NCBI GenBank assembly: GCA_947165805.1
Contig: CAMVBT010000021.1
Span: 1 to 15,979 of the forward strand
Length of the DNA stretch: 15,979 nt
Direction of reading: 5' to 3'
From: an uncultured Clostridia bacterium
GTDB taxonomy: Bacteria > Bacillota > Clostridia > Oscillospirales > Ruminococcaceae
In this document: piece by piece, positions 1 through 7,071 of the stretch
Position numbering within the stretch: position 1 is the stretch's first letter
Layout: each line of letters begins with the position of its first letter
Translations under genes and position numbers: made by a program
Notes under the pieces: model-generated
Told to the model about the DNA's origin: nothing
What the model saw: the letters and a program-made list of their open reading frames with translations, nothing else
The model's database searches: none

Positions 1-778
1 GTGAACCCTTGCCGGAGGAAATGATCTGCGGTACGTCGAACATCTGGAGACCACCGATGAGAGCGGTGATGACAACGTAAATGATGATCGGCATGAGCAG
101 GGGAAGTGTTATTCTGAAGAATACCTGTACCGAGGTCGCACCGTCTATGGACGCCGCCTCAAACAGGCTCTGGTCGATACCCATGATACCTGCCATCAAC
201 AGGATAGTGGTATTACCGAACCACATCAGGAAGTTGATGAACGCGACTATCGAACGAGCCGACCATTTATTGTTGAAGAATTCAAAGATCTCTCCGCCGT
301 TTGCTGTGAGCATCTGGTTGATAGGACCTACGTTGGAGAAGAGGGTGAAGAACAGCATCGCGAACGCCGAAGCCATTATCAGGTTAGGCATATAGATAAC
401 TGTCTTGAAGAAGGTCTGACCCTTGATCTTCATTCTTTCGCTTGTAAAAATGACTGCGAGCAAGAGCGCGAACACGATCTGCGGAACCGCGCCCATTATC
501 CACATTATCATTGTGTTTCCTGCGTAATTGATGATATCTATGCTGCCGCTGCTCTTGGGTGTGAACAGGGTTACAAAGTTTTCGAAGCCTACGAAGGTCG
601 GACCGACGTGTTTGAGTCCGTCCATGTAGTCCTCAAAGAATGCACTGTAGAATGTCGAGAAAAGCGGTACTAACGAGCAAAGGATATAAACAACAAAGAA
701 CGGAGTTATGAAAAGATAGCCCCATTTAGCGTAGCTTATAGACTTATGCTTTACCGGCGCGTTTGTGTTTGAACTCAT
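1..778 (-). CDS. ABC sugar transporter permease, MalF type (partial)
   Basis: This is an inner-membrane permease subunit of a carbohydrate-type ABC importer. The first 259 codons are present and the 3' end lies beyond the left edge. Translation of the minus strand begins MSSNTNAPVKHKSISYAKWG, with a first membrane segment at about residues 21-41, others near 90-111, 127-148, 178-200 and 229-245, and a periplasmic-type loop between. Residues 207-229 form the EAA loop (E207-A-A, then G213, then I-x-LP), which docks on the ATPase in this family. The start at 778 has a GAGAGG at 790-795 about 11 nt upstream, a slightly long spacing. It follows the binding-protein gene on the same strand, so the two are probably one operon, and a second permease probably follows off-window. 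The substrate cannot be read from the sequence. Confidence 0.9.
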   Translation of the reverse strand, partial: MSSNTNAPVKHKSISYAKWGYLFITPFFVVYILCSLVPLFSTFYSAFFEDYMDGLKHVGPTFVGFENFVTLFTPKSSGSIDIINYAGNTMIMWIMGAVPQIVFALLLAVIFTSERMKIKGQTFFKTVIYMPNLIMASAFAMLFFTLFSNVGPINQMLTANGGEIFEFFNNKWSARSIVAFINFLMWFGNTTILLMAGIMGIDQSLFEAASIDGATSVQVFFRITLPLLMPIIIYVVITALIGGLQMFDVPQIISSGKGS

Positions 779-830
779 AAAGCCGTTATCCTCTCATAAT
801 GAATTAGTTTATTGTCTGAAATTGAAGCAA

Positions 831-859
831 GAGGCGAAGCAAGTAACTTGCCTCGCCTC
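831..859 (-). other. strong intercistronic hairpin without U-tract
   Basis: Two 14-nt arms (831-844 and 846-859) are complementary except for one A/C mismatch, giving a near-perfect long stem. Flanking ATTGA (821-825) and TCAAT (860-864) can extend it. It lies between the binding-protein stop (898) and the permease start (778). On the minus strand it is not followed by a run of T, so it looks less like a terminator than like an mRNA-stabilising or processing stem. Stems at this position are known in binding-protein/permease operons, where they keep the binding protein more abundant. Confidence 0.6.
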
Positions 860-897
860 TCAATTCAGCAATTATTTGTTTTTTTCTGTAAGATAAC

Positions 898-2319
898 TTA
901 CGGAGTTACGATTGCCGGATACTTCTCGTTGATGTAGCCGTAGAAGTTCTGGAGAGCCTCGTCCTTGGAGCAGTTGCCGGTGTAGTAGTCAAGGATGTAG
1001 GTCTGGAGACCTTCGTTGAGGAGCTGGTCATAGATTGTAGCGTTAGCCCAAACGATGGAGTCTGTCATGCCGCAGAATACTGCAGTAGCGTTCTGGCCGC
1101 CGAGGAAGTCAGAACCGAAGGACGGATCGTTAGCGAACTTCTCGTTAACAGTCTTGTTGTTTGTGAACTGGCCCTCGTTAACGATGAGCTTCTCGCAAAC
1201 GTCTTCGTTCTCTGTGAATGCCTTCATGACCTTAGCAACAGTTGCGCCGTTGTCTGTACCTGTAGCTGCGAGCATCCATGTACCGCCCCAGAAGTGACCC
1301 TGCGGTCCCTTGCAGATAGCCCAGTCGCCGGAGCAGCCCTTTTCGGGATCCTGAGCGTTGCCCATGCAGAAGTTGAAGTACCAAGCTGGGCCGAAGAAGC
1401 ACATTGTCTTACCGTCTGCGAACATCTGAGCGTTCTTCTCATCGCCCCAGATACCGGATGTGAGTGTGTAACCGTTCTTCAGATATGTATCAGCCTGGTC
1501 GATCCACTGGCTGATAGCTGCAGGCATTGTGAGCTCGCCGCCTGTTACCCAAGCGCTGTCAGCGTTGTTGGAGAATACACGGTATGTCTCAGCAAAGGAT
1601 GCTGTCATGTAGTAGCCGAGGTCCTTAGCCTTAGCAGCAACTGCATCGAACTTATCCCAAGAATCGAGCTGAGCCTGAACCTCATCGGGATCATCTGTGC
1701 CGAGAACTTCCTTAGCTATAGATCTTCTATAGATAAGAGCGGACGGGCAGCACTGGAAGGATACGCCCTTGATCTTGCCGTTAGCATCGGAAGCAGCGGA
1801 TACTGTGTACTGATACTCTGTGGGAACCTGGTTTACACCGATGGTGGAAACGTCGAGTGTGTACTCGGAATCTGTGTACTTGAGGATGTAGTCAGCCTCT
1901 GCGAGGAACATATCAACCTTGTCGTCAGCTGCTGCGGAAGCATTAGCCTGAAGAGCCTGGTCGAGCTTATCCTGGTAAACGCCGTTATCGGAAGGATTGA
2001 TCGTCCACTTTACCTTGATGCCGTCGAGAGTCTCAGCGGATGCATCGTAGCCGGGCATATACTTCTCGAAGAAGCCCTTGAACTCTTCGTTCCAAGCGTA
2101 GATGTTGAATACGCCGCCTTCTTCAGCTGCTGCGGGAGCGGGAGCTGCTGTTGTTGTTGTGTCAGCTGCTGCGTCGTTGCCTGCTGCTGCTGTTGTAGCT
2201 GCTGCTGTTGTAGCGGCTGCTGTTGTTGTGTTGGTGGAGCCGCTGCCGGAATTGCTGCATCCTGCTACTGCGAGGACGCTGGCTGCCGCAAGAAGGCCAG
2301 CCATTATTCTTTTCTTCAT
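898..2319 (-). CDS. extracellular solute-binding lipoprotein of a sugar ABC transporter
   Basis: This is a family 1 solute-binding protein of 473 residues, predicted to be anchored outside the membrane and to deliver substrate to the permease encoded downstream. The start at 2319 is chosen over one five codons upstream because GGAGGAAAG (2324-2332) sits at good spacing and the signal peptide follows directly (MKKRIMAGLLAAASVLAVAG). The lipobox ends at Cys21. Residues about 22-68 are a Ser/Gly then Thr/Ala-rich linker encoded by ACA/GCA-type triplets, which leaves a simple-sequence stretch at about 2140-2235. The mature domain begins near GGVFNIYAWNEEF and includes DMFLAEADYILKY and FGPAWYF segments typical of sugar-binding proteins. 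The ligand is unknown. It is the first gene of a minus-strand operon with its own promoter. Confidence 0.88.
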   Translation of the reverse strand: MKKRIMAGLLAAASVLAVAGCSNSGSGSTNTTTAAATTAAATTAAAGNDAAADTTTTAAPAPAAAEEGGVFNIYAWNEEFKGFFEKYMPGYDASAETLDGIKVKWTINPSDNGVYQDKLDQALQANASAAADDKVDMFLAEADYILKYTDSEYTLDVSTIGVNQVPTEYQYTVSAASDANGKIKGVSFQCCPSALIYRRSIAKEVLGTDDPDEVQAQLDSWDKFDAVAAKAKDLGYYMTASFAETYRVFSNNADSAWVTGGELTMPAAISQWIDQADTYLKNGYTLTSGIWGDEKNAQMFADGKTMCFFGPAWYFNFCMGNAQDPEKGCSGDWAICKGPQGHFWGGTWMLAATGTDNGATVAKVMKAFTENEDVCEKLIVNEGQFTNNKTVNEKFANDPSFGSDFLGGQNATAVFCGMTDSIVWANATIYDQLLNEGLQTYILDYYTGNCSKDEALQNFYGYINEKYPAIVTP

Positions 2320-2340
2320 AGTTCTTTCCTCCAAAAATGC

Positions 2341-2411
2341 GGTTCATTTTTTCCTGAACCGGGTTAGAATTTTTGAATTGGGGTGGCACTTAAATCCGCG
2401 CCCCTCAATTT
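2341..2411 (-). promoter_or_regulatory. 5' UTR hairpins of the binding-protein mRNA
   Basis: Two stems lie in the roughly 95 nt leader of the binding-protein transcript. The first (about 2375-2411) starts within a few nucleotides of the predicted transcription start: AATTG+GGG (2376-2383) pairs with CCC (2402-2404) and CAATT (2406-2410), with one bulged base. The second pairs 2341-2346 (GGTTCA) with 2355-2360 (TGAACC) just upstream of the Shine-Dalgarno sequence. The first could protect the 5' end of a highly expressed mRNA. No ligand-sensing motif was recognised. Confidence 0.45.
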
Positions 2412-2419
2412 CATTTGTA

Positions 2420-2448
2420 ACTATATCACAAATTTTTGGATTTTGCAA
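2420..2448 (-). promoter_or_regulatory. sigma70-type promoter of the ABC transporter operon
   Basis: On the minus strand a -35 TTGCAA (2448-2443) and a -10 TATAGT (2425-2420) are separated by 17 bp. Transcription would start near 2413, about 95 nt before the binding-protein start codon. A TTACAAA half-site, related to the palindrome at 2720-2737, overlaps the -10/start region, so a repressor could act here. Confidence 0.65.
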
Positions 2449-2945
2449 GTCTTTTTTCAAAATTTTTTTCGGCCCTCTGCTCGGAAACGATTTCAGTTAA
2501 CCTTCGTTTCGGACTCTTTTGTGCGTTTTGCCGACTTTAAGTCCTGCCCGCGAGATCGATTAACCTTTCTAAGTCCCGCACTTTGTTTTCCGCGTTTTTT
2601 CAAGGGTTTTCCGTTTCTGTCACATAATTTTCGCACGGAGCGCTCCCGGCTCCCATGTACGTTTGTTACCAATTTGTAACCTTTTATTTGTGCACAAGCA
2701 CGAAAAATTTTATACCGTTTTTGTAAACGATTACAAATGCGTTTTCCGCTAATTTGTAATAACTTTGTTACCGCTTTTTACTTTGTTTTTAAGTGGATTT
2801 TATTTCACTTCAACTTAAATATTAACTAAAAACAAGGATTATTTTGTTTCTTGCACATCTTTCAACATAGGTTTATTGTGCAATATCACTGTAATGATAT
2901 GTGGGCCGTCCGTAAAAAATGTTAAAAAATTTTTCCGGAAAAGTC
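2449..2945. other. long AT-rich divergent intergenic region
   Basis: No credible gene is seen here; the open frames lack start signals and have low-complexity composition. It contains the cre-like palindrome listed separately, several TTTGTAA/TTGTTAC half-sites (about 2664-2680 and 2753-2774), and an inverted repeat TTGCACA (2851-2857) / TGTGCAA (2877-2883) with a 19-nt spacer. The length exceeds what two promoters need, so additional regulation or a small RNA is possible but not shown. Confidence 0.5.
2720..2737. promoter_or_regulatory. cre/LacI-family operator-like palindrome
   Basis: TTTGTAAACGATTACAAA has perfect 7-bp arms around a 4-bp centre. Its 14-bp core (2722-2735) fits the CcpA cre consensus TGWAANCGNTNWCA at every position and also the general LacI/GalR operator style with a central CG. 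It lies about 270 bp upstream of the importer promoter on the minus strand and about 210 bp upstream of the purE promoter. Carbon-source control of the importer is the simplest reading, although the distance is large. Confidence 0.55.
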
Positions 2946-2974
2946 TTGAATTTACCATTGAAATATAGTAAAAT
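2946..2974 (+). promoter_or_regulatory. sigma70-type promoter of the purine operon
   Basis: A -35 TTGAAT (2946-2951), 17-bp spacer and -10 TAAAAT (2969-2974) place the start of transcription near 2981. That leaves a leader of about 230 nt before purE. No good PurR-type box was recognised next to it. Confidence 0.7.
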
Positions 2975-2989
2975 ATAAGTGTGCTTTTC

Positions 2990-3037
2990 AATGGAAAAGC
3001 CGCAATATATCGGTCGGGTCTTTAGGCTCGTTTCCAT
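2990..3037 (+). promoter_or_regulatory. stem at the 5' end of the pur leader
   Basis: ATGGAAA (2991-2997) pairs with TTTCCAT (3031-3037), and AGCC (2998-3001) pairs with GGCT (3025-3028) with a 2-nt CG bulge, enclosing about 23 nt. It begins about 10 nt after the predicted transcription start. Together with the downstream terminator it may be part of a sensing leader, but it matches none of the guanine/adenine, ZTP or PRPP riboswitch signatures as I remember them. Confidence 0.4.
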
Positions 3038-3083
3038 ATTTTGTATTTATATATTAATGGTATATTCCGAACGGAGTGGTTTT

Positions 3084-3161
3084 ATGGGTGGTACGCGTAT
3101 TTGTACGGGATTACGCCGTCACGGCGCCTTTTTATCACGCCATAACTGCAACCGGATCTAA
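3084..3161 (+). CDS. candidate 25-codon leader peptide of the pur operon
   Basis: ATG at 3084 is preceded by GGAG (3072-3075) at suitable spacing. It opens a 25-residue frame starting MGGTRICTGLRR, with five Arg, two Cys and two His. The TAA at 3159-3161 overlaps the first base of the terminator stem before purE. This geometry resembles leader-peptide attenuators, where a ribosome at or near the stop blocks the 5' arm of the terminator. The same frame is open upstream to 2979 (ATG at 2991), but those starts lack a ribosome binding site. No homologue is recognised, and the frame may be open by chance. Confidence 0.35.
   Translation: MGGTRICTGLRRHGAFLSRHNCNRI
3114..3133 (+). terminator. minor terminator-like hairpin in the pur leader
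   Basis: CGCCG (3114-3118) and CGGCG (3122-3126) form a tight GC stem with a TCA loop, followed by CC and five T. An alternative pairing, ACGG (3105-3108) with CCGT (3116-3119), would disrupt it. The T-run is short, so it may be a pause site and not a full terminator. Confidence 0.35.
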
Positions 3162-3193
3162 GCTGTACTGAAATGTTACGGCTTTTTTGTTTT
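3160..3193 (+). terminator. intrinsic terminator (attenuator) just before purE
   Basis: A(3160)+AGCTGTA (3161-3167) pairs with TACGGCT (3177-3183)+T(3184), with one G-U pair and a 9-nt loop, directly followed by TTTTTTGTTTT. It ends a few bases before the purE Shine-Dalgarno sequence (AAAGGAG, 3195-3201). A terminator between a good promoter and the first gene of an operon is a classic attenuator layout. Confidence 0.65.
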
Positions 3194-3210
3194 GAAAGGA
3201 GAACGCACCT

Positions 3211-3708
3211 ATGAAGAAAGCAGCGATAATAATGGGGAGCGACAGCGATCTTCCCGTAGTAAGAAAGGCGGCGGAAGTCCTGAAAACCTTCGGCGTGCCG
3301 TTTGAGATGCGCGTCATGTCGGCGCACCGCTCGCCCGCAGAGGTCGCGGACTTCGCGAAGAACGCCCGTGCGAACGGCTTCGGAGTGCTGATAGGCGCGG
3401 CGGGAATGGCAGCGCACCTTGCAGGGGCTCTCGCGGCAAACACCACTCTGCCGGTGATAGCTCTGCCGGTCAAGGCTAAAGCTCTCGAGGGCATTGACGC
3501 GCTGCTCTCATCGGTGATGATGCCCCCCGGAGTACCGGTCGCGACAGTCGGCATCGACTGCGCAGCGAACGCCGGATATCTCGCAGTCCAGATACTCGCG
3601 GTCTCAGACGATGAGCTCGCCGGGAAATATGAGGATTTCAAGGCCGCACAGCACGCCAAGAACCTCGAAGCAGACAAGAAAATGCAGGAAACTGTAAAGG
3701 AAATATAA
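3211..3708 (+). CDS. purE: N5-carboxyaminoimidazole ribonucleotide mutase (PurE, class I)
   Basis: PurE makes CAIR in the sixth step of cytosolic de novo purine synthesis. The 165-residue protein has GSDSD at 9-13, SAHRSP at 37-42, the GAAGMAAHLAG segment and LLSSVMMPPGVPVATV, which match class I (bacterial) PurE and not the class II AIR carboxylase type. Class I enzymes normally need PurK to supply N5-CAIR, and purK is not in this window. The start at 3211 has AAAGGAG at 3195-3201. It is the first gene of the operon behind an attenuator-like leader, with purC 21 nt downstream. Confidence 0.95.
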   Translation: MKKAAIIMGSDSDLPVVRKAAEVLKTFGVPFEMRVMSAHRSPAEVADFAKNARANGFGVLIGAAGMAAHLAGALAANTTLPVIALPVKAKALEGIDALLSSVMMPPGVPVATVGIDCAANAGYLAVQILAVSDDELAGKYEDFKAAQHAKNLEADKKMQETVKEI

Positions 3709-3729
3709 CAAAAAGGAAGGACAAGCACC

Positions 3730-4437
3730 ATGGAAAAGAAAGAACAGCTCTACGAAGGAAAAGCAAAGAAGGTATTCGCTACCGACGACCCCGATCTCGT
3801 GATAGTATCCTACAAGGACGACGCCACAGCGTTCAACGGCCTCAAGAAAGGCACTATCGAGGGCAAGGGCGTCATCAACAACAAGATGACCAACTATATG
3901 TTCAAGCTGCTCGAGAAGGAGGGCGTTCCTACGCACTTTGTCGAGGAGCTCAGCGACCGTGAGACCCTCGTTAAGAAGGTCGAGATCGTACAGCTCGAAG
4001 TCATCATCAGAAACGTAGCCGCCGGCAGCTTCTCGAAGAGAATGGGCGTTGAAGAGGGCAAGGCTCTGCTCACTCCTATCCTCGAATACAGCTACAAGAA
4101 CGACGACCTCGGCGACCCGTTCATCAACGACTACTACGCTCTCGCTCTCGGCATCGCCACAAAGGAGGAGCTCGACACCATAGCGAAGTACGCGTTCAAG
4201 GTTAACGAGTTCATGCTGAAATACTTCAAGGAAATAGGCATCGACCTCATCGACTTCAAGATCGAATTCGGCCGCTTCAAGGGTCAGATACTCCTTGCAG
4301 ACGAGATCTCGCCCGATACCTGCCGCTTCTGGGACAGCAAGACCCACGAAAAGCTCGACAAGGACCGCTTCCGCAGAGATATGGGCGGAGTCGAGGACGC
4401 TTACAAGGAGATAAGAAGAAGAATTTTCGGCGAATAA
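3730..4437 (+). CDS. purC: SAICAR synthetase (PurC)
   Basis: PurC ligates aspartate to CAIR using ATP to give SAICAR, the step after PurE. The 235-residue protein has the family's usual length. Visible signatures are YEGKAKK at 8-14, the E90[10 protein letters not shown] segment ending at 100, [10 protein letters not shown] at 172-181 and [14 protein letters not shown] at 189-202, which contribute to ATP and substrate binding. The start at 3730 follows AAGGAAGG at close spacing. It sits between purE and purF, the usual Clostridia order, and nothing appears missing. The product SAICAR would be cleaved by PurB, whose gene is outside the window. Confidence 0.97.
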   Translation: MEKKEQLYEGKAKKVFATDDPDLVIVSYKDDATAFNGLKKGTIEGKGVINNKMTNYMFKLLEKEGVPTHFVEELSDRETLVKKVEIVQLEVIIRNVAAGSFSKRMGVEEGKALLTPILEYSYKNDDLGDPFINDYYALALGIATKEELDTIAKYAFKVNEFMLKYFKEIGIDLIDFKIEFGRFKGQILLADEISPDTCRFWDSKTHEKLDKDRFRRDMGGVEDAYKEIRRRIFGE

Positions 4438-4468
4438 GCCGCCCGATCACAGAAAGGTTTGATATCAC

Positions 4469-5908
4469 ATGGGAGGATTTTTCGGAGCAATATCCCATAA
4501 AGACTGCATCTCCGATGTATTCTTCGGGACGGACTACCATTCCCACCTCGGCACGCGCCGCGGCGGTATGGCGGCATACGACCCGGAGTCGGGCTTCCAG
4601 AGAAGCATCCACAGCATCGAGAACTCGCCGTTCCGCACAAAGCTCGAGGACGACGCCGCAGGTATGCGCGGAAAGGTCTGTATCGGCTGCATAAGCGATA
4701 CCGACCCTCAGCCCATACTCGTGACTTCAAAGCTCGGGCTCTACGCGATATGCAGCATCGGCATCATCAATAACGCCGATAAGCTGTATGAGGAGCTTCT
4801 GAACGAGGGCTGCGCCAATTTCGAGGCCATGACCAGCGGAAGCGTCAATTCCTGCGCTCTCATCGCCGCGCTCATCGCACAGAAGGGCAGCTTCGCCGAG
4901 GGCATAAAGTACGCGCAGGACAAGATCGACGGCACTATGTCCCTTATGATAATGACAAAGGACAGTATCATCGCCGCCCGCGACAAGCACGGACGCCTTC
5001 CGATAATACTCGGAAAGAGCGACAACGGCTTCTGCCTGTCATTCGAGTCGTTCGCGTATCAGAAACTCGGCTATACCACATACAAGGAGCTTGCCGCGGG
5101 CGAGATCGTCCGTCTCACCGCCGACGAGTGTGAGGTGCTCGAAAAGGGCTCCCCCGATATGAAGATATGCACGTTCCTCTGGACTTATTACGGCTACCCG
5201 AACGCGGTCTATGAAGGCGTCAGCGTCGAGGGTATGCGCGCAAGGAACGGTATGATACTCGCGGAGAACGACATAAAGAACGGCAACCTGCCGGACGTTG
5301 ACTACGTCTGCGGAGTCCCGGACTCGGGAACGCCCCACGCCATAGGCTACGCGAACCGCAGCGGAATACCCTTCGCGAGACCGTTCATCAAGTACACCCC
5401 CACATGGCCGCGCAGCTTCATGCCGCAGAATCAGGCCATGCGCAACAAGGTCGCGAAGATGAAGCTGATACCCGTGCATGAGCTCATCAAGGACAAGAAG
5501 CTCCTGTTCGTTGACGACAGCATCGTGCGCGGCACCCAGATGCGCGAGACTGTGGAATTTCTCTACGAGAACGGCGCGAAGGAAGTACACATGAGGTCTG
5601 CCTGCCCGCCGATAATGTTCGGGTGCAGATTCCTGAACTTCTCGCGCAGCAATTCCGAGCTCGACCTTATCGCAAGGCAGATAATACAGGAAAAAGAGGG
5701 CGACGAGGGCGTAAAATACATAGCGGAATACAGCGATTCGTCCACCGAGCGCGGAAAGCACCTGCGCAGCGAGATATGCCGCCGCCTGAGGCTCACCTCG
5801 CTCGAGTTCCAGACTCTCGAGGGAACGATCAGAGCAGTCGGGCTCCCCGAGGACAAGCTCTGCACCTACTGCTGGACAGGGCGGCGAGGCGCCGCTCCCA
5901 ATCCGTAA
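4469..5908 (+). CDS. purF: PurF-like amidophosphoribosyltransferase with degenerate glutaminase domain
   Basis: PurF commits PRPP to purine synthesis by forming phosphoribosylamine. The 479-residue protein has an N-terminal Ntn-type domain (about 1-230) and a C-terminal phosphoribosyltransferase domain with a complete PRPP loop, VDDSIVRGT at 348-356, and VPDSGTPHAIGYA. Cys234, Cys386, Cys465 and Cys468 align by context with the four 4Fe-4S ligands of Bacillus-type PurF. The glutaminase site is not preserved. The protein begins MGGFFGAIS where active enzymes have Cys-G-x-x-G, there is no cleavable propeptide, GHxRYST is replaced by GKVCIGCIS (68-76), and AHNGN is replaced by CSIGI (95-99). A different start does not rescue a Cys. 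Ammonia-dependent activity, a partner glutaminase or a regulatory role are possible. Being the only PurF in the operon favours a catalytic role. Confidence 0.88.
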   Translation: MGGFFGAISHKDCISDVFFGTDYHSHLGTRRGGMAAYDPESGFQRSIHSIENSPFRTKLEDDAAGMRGKVCIGCISDTDPQPILVTSKLGLYAICSIGIINNADKLYEELLNEGCANFEAMTSGSVNSCALIAALIAQKGSFAEGIKYAQDKIDGTMSLMIMTKDSIIAARDKHGRLPIILGKSDNGFCLSFESFAYQKLGYTTYKELAAGEIVRLTADECEVLEKGSPDMKICTFLWTYYGYPNAVYEGVSVEGMRARNGMILAENDIKNGNLPDVDYVCGVPDSGTPHAIGYANRSGIPFARPFIKYTPTWPRSFMPQNQAMRNKVAKMKLIPVHELIKDKKLLFVDDSIVRGTQMRETVEFLYENGAKEVHMRSACPPIMFGCRFLNFSRSNSELDLIARQIIQEKEGDEGVKYIAEYSDSSTERGKHLRSEICRRLRLTSLEFQTLEGTIRAVGLPEDKLCTYCWTGRRGAAPNP

Positions 5909-6023
5909 GGCGCTTATCATTGATCTCAGACTATCTGCCTCGCAGCCGTTATTCACTGCCGACCGTAAGCAGTTCGCTCGGGGCGCTATCGCAAAAAACA
6001 AACAAATGAAAGGAAGAACATAA

Positions 6024-7061
6024 ATGAAAGACAGTCATTCCGAAAGCTATAAAGCAGCCGGCGTCGACGTTACCGCGGGCTATGAAGCGGTAAGGCTCAT
6101 GAAGGAGCACGTCGAGCGCACCCGCATCAAGGGCGCTATCGACAGCATCGGCGGCTTCGGAGGGCTCTTCGAGCTCGACCCGAAGGAATACGACGACCCC
6201 GTGCTCGTTTCCGGCACCGACGGCGTAGGCACCAAGATAAAGCTGGCGTTCCTGCTGGATAAGCACGACACCATCGGCATCGACGCCGTGGCCATGTGCG
6301 TCAACGATATAATCTGCTGCGGCGCGAAGCCCCTGTTCTTCCTTGATTATATCGCCTGCGACAGGAACGAGCCTGCCAAGATAGCCTCTATCGTAAAGGG
6401 CATCGCGGACGGCTGCGTCGAGTCGGGCTGCGCGCTCATAGGCGGCGAGACCGCCGAGCACCCCGGACTCATGCCCGAGGACGAGTACGATGTGGGAGGC
6501 TTCTCCGTCGGCATCGTCAGCAAGAAGAAGATCATCGACGGCACAAAGGTAAAAGAGGGCGACGCTATCATCGGACTTGCCTCCTCCGGCGTACATTCCA
6601 ACGGCTTCTCGCTGGTGCGCAAGGTCTTCGGCATCGACAGGCGCGAGGTGCTCGATGAAAAGCTCCCCGACGGCAGAACTCTCGGCGAAACGCTTCTCGC
6701 ACCTACAAAGCTCTATGTCAAGCCTGTCCTTGAGCTGATGAAGAACGTCGAGGTCAAGGCTGTCAGCCACATCACGGGCGGCGGTTTCTATGAGAACATA
6801 CCGCGCTCGATACCCGAGGGCTTCACGGCTCTGATAAACAAGGGGAGCTGGAAGGTGCCGTACATCTTTAAACTCCTTCAGGAGCGCGGCGGCATAAGCG
6901 AGCACGATATGTTCAATACCTTCAATATGGGTATTGGTATGTCGATAGTCGTTTCCGCGGACGAAGCGGACAAGGCCGTTGAAACTCTGAAAAACTGCGG
7001 CGCGGAAGCCTGCGTAATCGGTAAGATCGGCAGAGCCGACAAAGCTATTATAATAGAATAA
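6024..7061 (+). CDS. purM: phosphoribosylformylglycinamidine cyclo-ligase (AIR synthetase, PurM)
   Basis: PurM closes the imidazole ring, converting FGAM to AIR with ATP. The 345-residue protein shows the family motifs in order: SYKAAGVD near the N-terminus, SGTDGVGTK (about 63-71), the metal/ATP-related GGETAEHPG (usual form GGETAEMPG), [26 protein letters not shown] and FNMGIGM near the C-terminus. The start at 6024 follows GAAAGGAAGAAC. The 115-nt gap after purF contains nothing recognisable. FGAM is supplied by PurL, which is not encoded in this window. Length and motifs are complete. Confidence 0.97.
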   Translation: MKDSHSESYKAAGVDVTAGYEAVRLMKEHVERTRIKGAIDSIGGFGGLFELDPKEYDDPVLVSGTDGVGTKIKLAFLLDKHDTIGIDAVAMCVNDIICCGAKPLFFLDYIACDRNEPAKIASIVKGIADGCVESGCALIGGETAEHPGLMPEDEYDVGGFSVGIVSKKKIIDGTKVKEGDAIIGLASSGVHSNGFSLVRKVFGIDRREVLDEKLPDGRTLGETLLAPTKLYVKPVLELMKNVEVKAVSHITGGGFYENIPRSIPEGFTALINKGSWKVPYIFKLLQERGGISEHDMFNTFNMGIGMSIVVSADEADKAVETLKNCGAEACVIGKIGRADKAIIIE

Positions 7062-7071
7062 GGAAACGGAC

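Noticed and set aside
1294..2367. Long plus-strand frame opposite the binding-protein gene with Cys-rich runs
   Set aside because: The Cys/Ala/Val runs are the complement of the Thr/Ala linker triplets; the minus-strand gene has a clear lipobox and ribosome binding site.
2376..2411. GGGGTGGCAC...CCCC on the plus strand, also T-box-like
   Set aside because: It faces no gene for more than 800 bp and is better explained as a hairpin in the 5' UTR of the minus-strand binding-protein mRNA.
2383..2679. 98-residue plus-strand frame in the intergenic region
   Set aside because: Phe/Pro-rich low-complexity translation of AT-rich DNA with no ribosome binding site.
3084..3133. T-box-like GGGTGGTAC followed by a GC hairpin and T-run
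   Set aside because: The second half of the T-box (ACCGCG) is not intact, there is only about 105 nt upstream for a Stem I and no specifier-loop features, and purE is not an amino-acid gene.
2981..3210. Guanine, ZTP or PRPP riboswitch in front of purE
   Set aside because: The core conserved segments of these classes, as I remember them, are not found in the leader.
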